Shown here: one piece after another, positions 53,212-60,037 of the stretch
Numbering within the stretch: position 1 is the first letter of the stretch
How the letters are laid out: every line of letters starts with the position of its first letter
Source of the DNA: CALBPI01 sp038529355
Lineage (GTDB): Bacteria > Pseudomonadota > Gammaproteobacteria > Steroidobacterales > Woeseiaceae
Direction: 5' to 3'
DNA: 64,000 nucleotides
NCBI GenBank assembly: GCA_038529355.1
Contig: JBCBDU010000010.1
Span: forward strand, 1 to 64,000
Translations under genes and position numbers: made by a program
The notes under the pieces: model-generated
The model's database searches: none
What the model was told of the DNA's origin: nothing
What the model saw: only the letters and a program-made list of their open reading frames with translations

Positions 53212-53439
53212 GTGGCCGATCACAACAACATCTTCGAGCAGGAATTGAAACGCCTGGAAGCGCGCATGGACGATATCGTGCGCGTGTGCGACCAACTGAA
53301 GGAAGAAAACCGTTCCTTGAAGGCGCGGCAAGACACGTTGATTTCCGAACGGGCTAGCCTTTTGCAAAAGAATGAGCTGGTTCGTGGCCGCGTCGAAGCG
53401 ATGATCGGTCGCCTCAAAGCCATGGAAAGCGGACACTGA
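53212..53439 (+). CDS. ZapB-like coiled-coil protein (TIGR02449 family)
   Basis: A 75-residue protein that is almost entirely coiled coil (EQELKRLEARMDDIVRVCDQ and LKEENRSLKARQDTL). It belongs to a family found next to zapA in gammaproteobacteria and likened to ZapB. A role in Z-ring assembly with ZapA is inferred from this neighbourhood. The GTG start is preceded by a near-consensus promoter and no ribosome site. zapA follows after one base. Confidence 0.85.
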   Translation: MADHNNIFEQELKRLEARMDDIVRVCDQLKEENRSLKARQDTLISERASLLQKNELVRGRVEAMIGRLKAMESGH

Positions 53440-53440
53440 T

Positions 53441-53755
53441 ATGAGCTCGAATCTTGCTGAAGTGACAGTGCGTATTCTAGACAAGGAATATCAGGTCGCT
53501 TGTCCGATCGACGAACGCACTGACCTGCTCGATGCTGCTGCGCACCTCGATCAACAAATGCGCAACATCCGTGATTCCGGAAAGGTAGTCGGGCTGGATC
53601 GCATTGCAGTGATGGCCGCGTTAAACATGGCGAACGAACTGCTGCTGTCGCGCAGCCGCGAAGCATCGATTGACAGCACGTTGAGCACGCGACTAAAGGC
53701 GCTCAGCGACCGCGCAGAATCGGTGCTTGGCGACGCGCAACAGCTGGATTTGTGA
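53441..53755 (+). CDS. zapA: Cell division protein ZapA
   Basis: A 104-residue cytoplasmic protein that bundles FtsZ filaments. The globular N-terminal domain has VTVRILDKEYQVACPIDERTDLLDAAAHL, with the AALNMANELL helix leading into a C-terminal coiled coil. Its position directly before the 6S RNA gene and fau is the conserved gammaproteobacterial order. Confidence 0.94.
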   Translation: MSSNLAEVTVRILDKEYQVACPIDERTDLLDAAAHLDQQMRNIRDSGKVVGLDRIAVMAALNMANELLLSRSREASIDSTLSTRLKALSDRAESVLGDAQQLDL

Positions 53756-53783
53756 CGCAACACCGCGTTTCGCCATTCCCGAT

Positions 53784-53812
53784 TGGCGCCCACGCCGCTC
53801 CCGTGCAACAAT
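53784..53812 (+). promoter_or_regulatory. Probable promoter of the 6S RNA gene
   Basis: TTGGCG (53784-53789), 17 bases, AACAAT (53807-53812). The predicted start falls at about 53819, next to the first paired base of the RNA at 53821. Confidence 0.5.
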
Positions 53813-53820
53813 CAAGATTG

Positions 53821-54006
53821 ATGCCTCCTGCGGTGTTCGACACCGGCTTCGAAGCCTTTCGACCCTAATTATCTAACCTCGGGGTTATGCTTTTAGACAG
53901 ATGTGAGCACTACCGACCTGTTCGGAAAGCCTTTTCTGTTCTGGTTGACCCCACCTTACTCTCAGGTTCGAGAGTGGTAGTCGGAGACGGCACAGGCGGG
54001 AGGCAT
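53821..54006 (+). ncRNA. ssrS: 6S RNA
   Basis: About 186 bases between zapA and fau, the conserved site of ssrS. The ends pair: ATGCCTCC at the 5' end with GGAGGCAT at the 3' end. The middle can form the long imperfect hairpin with a central open bubble, for example around CGACCTGTTCGGAAAGCC and CTCTCAGGTTCGAGAGTGG. 6S RNA binds RNA polymerase holoenzyme as an open-promoter mimic in stationary phase. The ends may be off by several bases and the assignment rests on location, pairing and length. Confidence 0.88.
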
Positions 54007-54014
54007 CTTCTTCC

Positions 54015-54644
54015 TTGAACTGTGCGACCCACCTATCCCAAGTGCATCTGTCACCAGGCGAAGCGCGCCGGCTTGGAAAACGCGCACGCGCATCGCTAAC
54101 TGAGCAACAACGCGCACACTGCAGTCGGATGATATGCGCCAACATTGCGAAGCATCCATGGTTCATCAATGCGCGCACTGTCGCCGTGTATCTTGCCGGC
54201 GCAACCGAAGCAAACCTCGATGACTTGTTGCAGATCGCGTTGCACGACAACAAGATCGTTCTTGTACCCGTCATTGGCGGACCTCATCGGATGCACTTTC
54301 AACGTGTCACCGCACACACGCGCTGGCGCATCAATGACTACGGTTTACGGGAACCCATGGTCGTCTCTCGCTATGCAAACCGATACGAAGATGCACGCAT
54401 TTTTGATGTGGTTTGTGTGCCGCTAACGGCGTTCGATGCGCAATTCAATCGCGTTGGTATGGGTGGCGGCTACTACGACCGCTATTTCGCCGCACCCAAA
54501 AAGCGTCGTTTTACGCGACTACTGGGCGTCGGATTCAGCACGCAACGCACCGCAAGAATCAAAGCAAACCGTTGGGACGTCACAATGCATGCAATAGCGA
54601 CGGAGCAATGCATAAAACAACGCACCGCATCGTCAACGGTATAA
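54015..54644 (+). CDS. fau: 5-formyltetrahydrofolate cyclo-ligase
   Basis: A roughly 200-residue enzyme (YgfA) returning 5-formyl-THF to the active folate pool. The C-terminal ATP/folate motif VGMGGGYYDRYFA is intact, with FDVVCVPLTAFDAQFNR before it. The start is uncertain: TTG at 54015 or GTG at 54042; neither has a good ribosome site, and the mRNA is probably processed from, or follows, the 6S RNA transcript. Base use is somewhat more AT-rich at its 3' end. Confidence 0.9.
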   Translation: MNCATHLSQVHLSPGEARRLGKRARASLTEQQRAHCSRMICANIAKHPWFINARTVAVYLAGATEANLDDLLQIALHDNKIVLVPVIGGPHRMHFQRVTAHTRWRINDYGLREPMVVSRYANRYEDARIFDVVCVPLTAFDAQFNRVGMGGGYYDRYFAAPKKRRFTRLLGVGFSTQRTARIKANRWDVTMHAIATEQCIKQRTASSTV

Positions 54645-54943
54645 GGTTGAACGCTGAAACACCTGTATTTCAAGGCTTCGCAGCCGCATTGGGCTGTTTA
54701 CCAACGCGTTGTCAACACAATTGAGCGTAACAAAAAGATACCGTTCGACGTCGGCCGATCATGGCCCAAAACGCACGCCAATTGAACGCAGGCAATCGCA
54801 GTCGAGCCGATGCTTTCACACGCGCAACGCTAACCCCTATAAATGCAGGGATAAACCTAAGTCACACTCTGTGTGCACTTGCTGGAATTTTGCAATGTTA
54901 TGTATATACTCGGCTGCGGGTACCCACCACGGAGAAACTAGCT
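54645..54943. other. Intergenic region before the H1-like gene with possible promoter
   Basis: 299 bases with no gene I can support. It is more AT-rich toward its end. TATACT at 54905-54910, with CTGGAA 17 bases upstream, may be the promoter of the H1-like gene, giving a leader of about 27 bases with GGAGAAA. No terminator for fau is obvious. Confidence 0.4.
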
Positions 54944-55324
54944 ATGGCTACCAAGAAAGCTTCGAAGAAGAAATCTTCAACGAAGAAAAAAGCAACCACG
55001 AAACGTAAGGTAACTGCCAAACGTAAAGTGGCTACGAAGAAACGCGTCGCGAAAAAGAAAGTTGCCAAGAAAAAAGCAACTAAGAAAAAGGCTAAAAAGA
55101 AAGTAGCGAAGAAGAAAGTCGCTAAGAAAAAAGCCAAGAAGAAAGTAGCGAAGAAGAAAACCGCTAAGAAAAAGGCCAAGAAAAAAGTAGCGAAGAAGAA
55201 AACCGCTAAGAAAAAGGCCAAGAAAAAAGTAGCGAAGAAGAAAGTCGCTAAGAAAAAGGCTACCAAGAAAAAGGTAGCCAAAAAACGCGCTACCAAGAAG
55301 CGTGTCGTTCGCAAGAAGAAGTAA
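54944..55324 (+). CDS. Lysine-rich histone H1-like protein
   Basis: A 126-residue, highly basic protein made of short repeats such as KKVAKKKTAKKKA with Thr and Arg near both ends (MATKKASKKKSSTKKKATT, ATKKRVVRKKK). It resembles the C-terminal tail of histone H1 and of AlgP/HupN-type bacterial proteins and should bind DNA or RNA without sequence specificity. The start at 54944 follows GGAGAAA by six bases. The middle consists of four near-identical 42-base tandem copies. Low complexity prevents a firmer family call. A strong terminator follows. Confidence 0.85.
   Translation: MATKKASKKKSSTKKKATTKRKVTAKRKVATKKRVAKKKVAKKKATKKKAKKKVAKKKVAKKKAKKKVAKKKTAKKKAKKKVAKKKTAKKKAKKKVAKKKVAKKKATKKKVAKKRATKKRVVRKKK
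55091..55258 (+). repeat. Four tandem 42-base repeats inside the H1-like gene
   Basis: Copies at 55091-55132, 55133-55174, 55175-55216 and 55217-55258 encode the 14-residue unit AKKKVAKKK(T/V)AKKK. The last three differ at only a few positions. Such a run is prone to gain or lose units by slippage, so protein length may vary between strains. Confidence 0.9.
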
Positions 55325-55382
55325 CGATACGATGCGTGTATCCAGCGGAGACTATGTCGCTTGATACACGGGTAACGACGGT

Positions 55383-55418
55383 CAACGTGCCCGCCCATTG
55401 GCGGGCACGTTGCTTTCT
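55383..55418 (+). terminator. Rho-independent terminator of the H1-like gene
   Basis: A 13-base perfect stem, CAACGTGCCCGCC and GGCGGGCACGTTG, with a CATT loop is followed by CTTTCT. It is 59 bases after the H1-like stop. Confidence 0.85.
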
Positions 55419-55503
55419 GGGAGCTGAAAAAGCGTGACGCCGTTGCACGAACCGGCTTGCAAGCCCTGATACATTACCGTTGCAGTATTGGAGCAATCTC
55501 TAT

Positions 55504-56166
55504 ATGGACCATAAAGAACACAAAAAGAACGCTGCGAAAGCCGCCCTCGAGTACATTGAGGACGGTGTCGTTGCGTTAGGAATCGGCACTGGCTCGACCG
55601 TCAACGAGCTGATTCCGCTGCTACCCGACTACCGGGACCGTATTGACTCCATAGTTTCGAGCTCCGAAGCCACGACGCAACTGCTGACCAAGGCTGGTTT
55701 TGAGGTGAAGAGCCTCAACGAGGTGGGCAACCTTGATGTCTACATCGACGGCGCGGATGAGGCGACCAAGCACTTCGACCTGCTAAAAGGCGGCGGCGGT
55801 GCACTTACGCGCGAAAAGATCCTGGCTGGCGCGGCGCGGCGCTTCATTTGCATCGCGGATGAAACAAAGCTTGTCGGCATGCTGGGCAAGTTCCCGCTGC
55901 CGATTGAAGTGATCCCGATGGCACGCTCTTACGTGAGTCGGCAAATTATCAAGATGCGCGGCCAACCGTTCTGGCGAGAAGGATTTGTCACTGACAACGG
56001 CAACGAAATCATTGATGTGCACAACCTGTCAATCGTCAATCCGCGAGAAATGGAGACTCGGCTGAATCAGATCGCCGGCGTTGTTACGGTTGGCCTGTTT
56101 GCCCATCGCGGCGCTGATGTACTGATCATCGGCAACCGCAAGGGCGTAAAAGTCACGCAACAATAG
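55504..56166 (+). CDS. rpiA: Ribose-5-phosphate isomerase A
   Basis: A 220-residue enzyme of the pentose phosphate pathway. Motifs are GIGTGSTVNELI (phosphate loop), SSEATTQLLTKAGF, DVYIDGADEATKHFDLLKGGGGALTREK (catalytic Asp/Glu region) and TDNGNEIIDVH. The start at 55504 is preceded by GGAG at 11 bases; a TTG eight codons earlier is less likely. rpe, encoding the partner epimerase, is at 60.0 kb. Confidence 0.96.
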   Translation: MDHKEHKKNAAKAALEYIEDGVVALGIGTGSTVNELIPLLPDYRDRIDSIVSSSEATTQLLTKAGFEVKSLNEVGNLDVYIDGADEATKHFDLLKGGGGALTREKILAGAARRFICIADETKLVGMLGKFPLPIEVIPMARSYVSRQIIKMRGQPFWREGFVTDNGNEIIDVHNLSIVNPREMETRLNQIAGVVTVGLFAHRGADVLIIGNRKGVKVTQQ

Positions 56167-56235
56167 GCGTCTTCAGCGCACATTCGAGCGCCGAAAACCG
56201 TCGCCTGCTCACTCAGCCAAAACCACAAAACTAGC

Positions 56236-56290
56236 GCCCACAAAAAAATCCGCCGGTGGCGGATTTTCATGTTGGCTGGGGGAGAGGGAT
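56236..56290. repeat. 55-base direct repeat, copy 1: terminator hairpin plus tRNA 3'-end remnant
   Basis: Identical to 56389-56443. It contains the hairpin AAAATCCGCC-GGT-GGCGGATTTT (56245-56267) and 18 bases (56273-56290) equal to the 3' end, with CCA, of the tRNA-Gln at 56426. The rest of a tRNA is missing here. In the plus direction the hairpin with TTTT may end the rpiA transcript. Confidence 0.8.
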
Positions 56291-56391
56291 GGACCGGCCG
56301 CCAAAGCGGCCTCGCCCTTCGGGCGTCTGTCGGCTTGCAATGCAAGCCTCGGTGCGAACCCATGTGCTTCGAACCCTGACCTCCCCCAGCC
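56274..56391. repeat. 118-base element with 11-base inverted ends and three internal hairpins
   Basis: GGCTGGGGGAG (56274-56284) and CTCCCCCAGCC (56381-56391) are perfect inverted repeats. Inside are GGCCGC-CAAA-GCGGCC (56296-56311), CGCCC-TTC-GGGCG (56313-56325) and GGCTTGCA-A-TGCAAGCC (56332-56348). The end repeats are acceptor-stem sequence of the neighbouring tRNA. It encodes no plausible protein and looks like a folded, non-coding mobile or scrambled tRNA-derived repeat. Confidence 0.65.
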
Positions 56392-56443
56392 CACAAAAAA
56401 ATCCGCCGGTGGCGGATTTTCATGTTGGCTGGGGGAGAGGGAT
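56389..56443. repeat. 55-base direct repeat, copy 2, overlapping the tRNA-Gln 3' end
   Basis: This is the functional-looking copy: its first part is the tRNA terminator and its last 18 bases (56426-56443) are the 3' end of the tRNA gene. It is 153 bases from copy 1. Confidence 0.8.
56395..56420 (-). terminator. Terminator of tRNA-Gln
   Basis: On the minus strand the stem AAAATCCGCC-ACC-GGCGGATTTT lies five bases after the tRNA CCA and runs into seven T. It is symmetric and could also act on the other strand. Confidence 0.8.
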
Positions 56444-56499
56444 TCGAACCCCCGTTGGCGGAGTCAGAGTCCGCAGTCCTACCACTAGACGATCCCCCA
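56426..56499 (-). tRNA. tRNA-Gln (CUG anticodon)
   Basis: Reading the minus strand gives a full cloverleaf of 74 bases including encoded CCA. The acceptor TGGGGGA pairs with TCCCCCA, the D-arm contains CTAGTGGTAGGAC, the anticodon arm is GCGGA-CTCTGAC-TCCGC with anticodon CTG, and the T-arm has GGTTCGAATCC. The U1-A72 acceptor start is typical of bacterial tRNA-Gln. It is followed by a hairpin terminator. Confidence 0.95.
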
Positions 56500-56552
56500 C
56501 TTGAACGTGGGTTATGCGCATGCCGCGCTAACGCGACATGGCAACCGTAGTA

Positions 56553-56945
56553 TTAGCGTTTCGAGAACTGGGTAGCGCGGCGCGCCTTACGCAGCCCGAC
56601 TTTCTTACGCTCAACTTCGCGTGCATCACGGGTAACGAACCCGGCCTTACGCAGAGAAGGACGCAAGCTTTCGTCGTATTCCATCAGTGCACGCGTCAAG
56701 CCGTGACGAATCGCACCGGCCTGACCGGTGGTGCCACCGCCGATAACGCTCACCGTTACATCGAATGAATCGGTGCGCTCGGTAAGCTCCAGCGGCTGAC
56801 GCACAATCATGCGAGCCGTTTCACGCCCGAAAAATTCATCAAGCGGTTTGTTGTTGACGGTGATCGCGCCGTTACCGGGTCGCAGATAAACCCGCGCCGT
56901 TGATGTCTTGCGTCGGCCGGTACCGTAATGAGCGTTCGTTGCCAT
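56553..56945 (-). CDS. rpsI: 30S ribosomal protein S9
   Basis: A 130-residue protein with the S9 signature (GTGRRKTSTARVYLRPGNG at the start, GGGTTGQAGAIRHGLTRAL in the middle) and the C-terminal basic tail KVGLRKARRATQFSKR, whose last Arg reaches the P-site tRNA. It follows rplM by 27 bases, the universal bacterial pairing. Confidence 0.98.
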   Translation of the reverse strand: MATNAHYGTGRRKTSTARVYLRPGNGAITVNNKPLDEFFGRETARMIVRQPLELTERTDSFDVTVSVIGGGTTGQAGAIRHGLTRALMEYDESLRPSLRKAGFVTRDAREVERKKVGLRKARRATQFSKR

Positions 56946-56972
56946 GTCTTAATCCTAAATTCAGTCCGGCAC

Positions 56973-57407
56973 TTAAGCGGAAATTTCCAGCGGAATCGGC
57001 TGTTGTGCCTGGTGATCGTGCTCTGAGCCGCTAAATACACGCAATTTGCGGAACATTTGTCGGCCCAGTGAATTCTTCGGCAACATGCCCTTTACGGCAT
57101 AGCCAATAGCGCGCTCTGGTGCGTGCGCCAGCAGTTTTTCCAGCGACATGCTTTTCAAACTGCCGATATAGCCCGTATGGTGGTGGTACATCTTGTCCGA
57201 CAGTTTTTTGCCGGTAACGCGAATCTTTTCGGCGTTAATGACAACGATGTAGTCGCCCGTGTCGACATGCGGCGTGTATTCCGGCTTGTGCTTGCCACGC
57301 AGGCGAGTCGCAATCTCCGTCGCCAAACGTCCCAGAGTCTTGTCGGTTGCATCGACCAGAAACCAGTCACGTGTGACCTCGGCCGGCTTCGCTGAAAAAG
57401 TCTTCAT
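56973..57407 (-). CDS. rplM: 50S ribosomal protein L13
   Basis: A 144-residue protein with MKTFSAKPAEVTRDWFLVDA at the start and the L13 signature GMLPKNSLGRQMFRKLRVF. The start at 57407 was chosen over one 8 codons upstream because it matches the family N-terminus. It leads the rplM-rpsI operon. Confidence 0.98.
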   Translation of the reverse strand: MKTFSAKPAEVTRDWFLVDATDKTLGRLATEIATRLRGKHKPEYTPHVDTGDYIVVINAEKIRVTGKKLSDKMYHHHTGYIGSLKSMSLEKLLAHAPERAIGYAVKGMLPKNSLGRQMFRKLRVFSGSEHDHQAQQPIPLEISA

Positions 57408-57740
57408 CTTTCTATCCCATCGATACTTCAAGCAGTATCAAAATGCCCATACGGCTTGCAGTACCAAAACGCCAGATGCCGCACAGCGACATCTGAAAAC
57501 AGTAAAAAACGGATCTCGCAACCTGTCGATCAGTCCAGTGGCGCCCGCCGATGAGAATCCAAAATTTCTTGAATTATCAACAACTAAGCGACAACTAAGC
57601 AACTAGCAGGCCGAATCCGCAGCAGCCTTCGCTGCACATCTCGGCTCTGAACAGACTCGAGCGAGCACGCAATATTAGGCTGCTCGCCTTTTGAATGCAA
57701 GGCTTTCAGCCCGATCCGGGGCTGCGATTCGTGACGCTGG
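57408..57740. other. 333-base gap between rplM and the DUF481 gene
   Basis: No gene is supported. The rplM leader and promoter must lie here on the minus strand but I cannot place them with confidence. ACAACTAAGC occurs twice in tandem near 57580-57600. A hairpin CAGCCC/GGGCTG at 57707-57724 lies just after the DUF481 stop without a U-run. GCGAGCA (57661-57667) pairs with TGCTCGC (57681-57687), followed by CTTTT, a terminator shape for a plus-strand transcript that has no annotated gene. Confidence 0.4.
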
Positions 57741-58439
57741 CTAGAACGCGTATTCCAGAGAGATCGCTGTAAACGTATCGGTCTCTTCGCTGCCAGCCGG
57801 CACGTCGGTGTTATGCCGCACACGGTACGATGCCACCAGCGCCATATCACCGAGAACGCGAGCCTTAATAGCCACGATTGACTGCAACATCGTGTTCTCG
57901 CTGCCGGACTCAACCGCCAAACCTGCATGGAATTCGCTGGTTTCAGACAAGAAGCGCGTGTAGTCGGTAGCCCCGCGGAAAATCGTTTCGCTCTCGCTGG
58001 TGCCATCACGCAAATCCGACTGACGTGCACCAACACCGGCTTCCGCAGTCCACAAAGCCAACTCGTTGTCGATCAGCTTGCGACCGTAACCTGCTGCCTG
58101 CGTGATTTGCTGATCAAAACCGCCGAACTTGTCCTTTTCGCCTCGGATGGTGCCGAAAACGTAACTCATGTCGTCGATCGCCCATTGGCTTTTCCACGCG
58201 GCGGTGTAGGCCTCTGCAATGGTGTCGACCGCGTCCTGCGAGCCTAGACCAGCCAGATCCAGATTGTGGGTCCAGCGATCGTATTCCCACTGCAGGCCTG
58301 TGGCCGCGTTGACACTAACGGCCTCACTGTTGCCGCTGGTGCCAAGGTAACCGAAAGAAACTTTGCCGGTGAAACCTTCAGCAAAGGCGGAACCGGACGC
58401 TGCCGTAACAAGCAGTAAAGCGAATATTGAATGGCGCAT
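57741..58439 (-). CDS. DUF481 family outer membrane protein
   Basis: A 232-residue protein with a signal peptide (MRHSIFALLLVTAASGSAFA) and a mature part of alternating strands ending in aromatic LEYAF, as expected for a small outer-membrane barrel. FTGKVSFGYLGTSGNSE at the mature N-terminus is the DUF481 (YdiY-like) signature. The function is unknown. The start at 58439 is set by AGAGGGA seven bases upstream; the ATG at 58445 lies too close to it. It is divergent from coq7. Confidence 0.9.
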   Translation of the reverse strand: MRHSIFALLLVTAASGSAFAEGFTGKVSFGYLGTSGNSEAVSVNAATGLQWEYDRWTHNLDLAGLGSQDAVDTIAEAYTAAWKSQWAIDDMSYVFGTIRGEKDKFGGFDQQITQAAGYGRKLIDNELALWTAEAGVGARQSDLRDGTSESETIFRGATDYTRFLSETSEFHAGLAVESGSENTMLQSIVAIKARVLGDMALVASYRVRHNTDVPAGSEETDTFTAISLEYAF

Positions 58440-58527
58440 GGTCATTCCCTCTAGCGGGTAATTCGAAATCGGCGCGCATTATGCACCGTCGCAAGTGCTT
58501 TGGCTATGCCGCGAAACCCTACAGCAC

Positions 58528-58536
58528 TGGTATAAT
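58528..58536 (+). promoter_or_regulatory. Extended -10 promoter just before coq7
   Basis: TGG-TATAAT is a perfect -10 with an extended TGn element; the ATG begins seven bases after it, so +1 falls at or one base before the start codon. There is no Shine-Dalgarno. Confidence 0.6.
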
Positions 58537-58543
58537 CGTAAAC

Positions 58544-59218
58544 ATGAGTAAACACGAGTTAAACAACAACACATTGCGCCGCGCCGCGGAATCACCGCTG
58601 GAGCGCTTGATTGCCGGCGCTGACAATGCGTTGCGCACCCTGAATCGCAGAGCACCGCAGGCGTCCCGTCCGTCACCGGCGCTTGGCACCGATGAAAAGC
58701 CCATGACTGACAGCGACAAACGCCATGCCGTCGGGCTGATGCGCATCAACCACGCTGGCGAAGTCGCCGCGCAGGGCCTCTACCAGGGCCATGCGCTCGT
58801 CGCCCGCGATCCGCAGCTGCATGATCACCTGCAACACGCGGCGGAAGAAGAGTTCGATCATCTCGCTTGGTGCCATGAGCGACTCGAGCAACTGGACGCA
58901 CCCACGAGTCGGCTGAATCCTTTGTGGTATGGCGGCGCCTATCTGATCGGCGCCGCGAGTGGTCTGGCTGGAGATCGCTGGGGATTAGGCTTTATTGATG
59001 AAACAGAAAAGCAGGTCGTTGACCACATCAGCGACCATTTGACCAAGCTGCCGCTGAAAGATGAGCGCAGCCGCAAGGTGCTCGGCACGATGCGTCAGGA
59101 AGAAGCGGCTCACGGTGCCAACGCGCGCGACCAAGGCGCCGCGAAATTGCCAGCGCCTGTACGCGGTGCAATGCGTCTGGCTGCAGGCGTCATGAAAGCA
59201 GCCGCATACCGGTTCTAG
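58544..59218 (+). CDS. coq7: Demethoxyubiquinone hydroxylase Coq7
   Basis: A 224-residue di-iron hydroxylase acting at C6 of the ubiquinone ring, the role of UbiF in E. coli. Iron ligands are visible in the two ExxH-type repeats: RINHAGEVAAQGLYQGH with EEEFDHLAWCHERL in the first half and DETEKQVVDHISDHL with MRQEEAAHGANA in the second. The N-terminal 35 residues are polar linker. The start at 58544 lies directly after an extended -10 and no ribosome site is present, so the mRNA may be leaderless. Confidence 0.94.
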   Translation: MSKHELNNNTLRRAAESPLERLIAGADNALRTLNRRAPQASRPSPALGTDEKPMTDSDKRHAVGLMRINHAGEVAAQGLYQGHALVARDPQLHDHLQHAAEEEFDHLAWCHERLEQLDAPTSRLNPLWYGGAYLIGAASGLAGDRWGLGFIDETEKQVVDHISDHLTKLPLKDERSRKVLGTMRQEEAAHGANARDQGAAKLPAPVRGAMRLAAGVMKAAAYRF

Positions 59219-59314
59219 TCCGCCGCATCTACCGAATGATGCACGCACACAGCGAATCGGGTTAGACTTAACATATAACTAGAGCCGGCGACTGACCGGC
59301 GGAGGAACACGACG

Positions 59315-59971
59315 ATGGCGACAAATGCGACCAAACCATTGAGCGAAGTACCGGCGATCAACCGGTTCCTGAGCTACTGCCGGGTTCGGACCGTCCCCTC
59401 CAAAACTGTGATGATCCACGCCGGCGACCTGCCCGACATCCTGTACTACATCGTTGATGGCTCGGTTGAAGTCATGATCGAGGACGAAGACGGCAATGAA
59501 ATGGTGCTGGCGTATTTGAACAAAAGCCAGTTCTTTGGCGAGATGGGCCTGTTCTACGAGCAACCCACGCGCAGCGCTTGGGTGCGTACACGCACCGAGT
59601 GCGAAATTGCCGAAATGACGTATCCGCGTTTTCGCCAGATCGCCAGCGAAAGTCCGGGTCTGGTGTTCGAGTTAGCCACACAACTTGCGACGCGCCTGGA
59701 TCGCACCAACCGCAAACTGGGCGATCTCGCCTTCGTTGATGTTACGGGTCGTGTTGCGCACGCCATTATGGACTTGTGCAACGAGCCCGACGCGATGACG
59801 CATCCGGATGGCATGCAGATCAAAGTCAGCCGCCAGGAGTTGAGCCGCCTCGTCGGGTGTAGCCGCGAGATGGCCGGTCGGGTGCTAAAGGTGCTTGAAG
59901 AGCAAGGGCTCGTCAGTGCCAGCGGCAAAACAATTGTCGTCTACGGCGCACGACCTAAGCGCAAGATCTAG
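59315..59971 (+). CDS. crp: Crp/Vfr-type cyclic AMP receptor regulator
   Basis: A 218-residue regulator with an N-terminal cyclic-nucleotide domain and a C-terminal winged helix. The cAMP pocket motif GEMGLFYEQPTRSAWVRT keeps the Glu, Arg and Ser contacts of Crp, so cAMP binding is expected. The recognition helix CSREMAGRVLKVLEEQGLV is close to that of Crp and Vfr, so the TGTGA-type half-site is likely recognised. GGAGG lies eight bases before the ATG, and a TATAAC at 59274-59279 may be its -10. Confidence 0.93.
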   Translation: MATNATKPLSEVPAINRFLSYCRVRTVPSKTVMIHAGDLPDILYYIVDGSVEVMIEDEDGNEMVLAYLNKSQFFGEMGLFYEQPTRSAWVRTRTECEIAEMTYPRFRQIASESPGLVFELATQLATRLDRTNRKLGDLAFVDVTGRVAHAIMDLCNEPDAMTHPDGMQIKVSRQELSRLVGCSREMAGRVLKVLEEQGLVSASGKTIVVYGARPKRKI

Positions 59972-59994
59972 AAGCAATTAGTTTGATTGCTCGC

Positions 59995-60017
59995 CGGCGC
60001 AGCGAGTTGCTGCGCCG
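59995..60017. terminator. Hairpin between convergent crp and rpe
   Basis: CGGCGCAGC-GAGTT-GCTGCGCCG is a perfect 9-base stem, 23 bases after crp and 20 before the rpe stop. It lacks a U-run on either side, so it may slow polymerase from both directions or serve as a 3'-end stabiliser. Confidence 0.45.
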
Positions 60018-60037
60018 TCAAACCTACCCTGAACTGA

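Noticed and set aside
55091..55258. Tandem repeats considered as a CRISPR array
   Set aside because: The 42-base units are contiguous, without spacers, and lie in frame inside the lysine-rich coding sequence.
56256..56504. 82-codon frame across the tRNA-derived repeat
   Set aside because: It reads through hairpins, a terminator and part of the tRNA gene; not a plausible protein.
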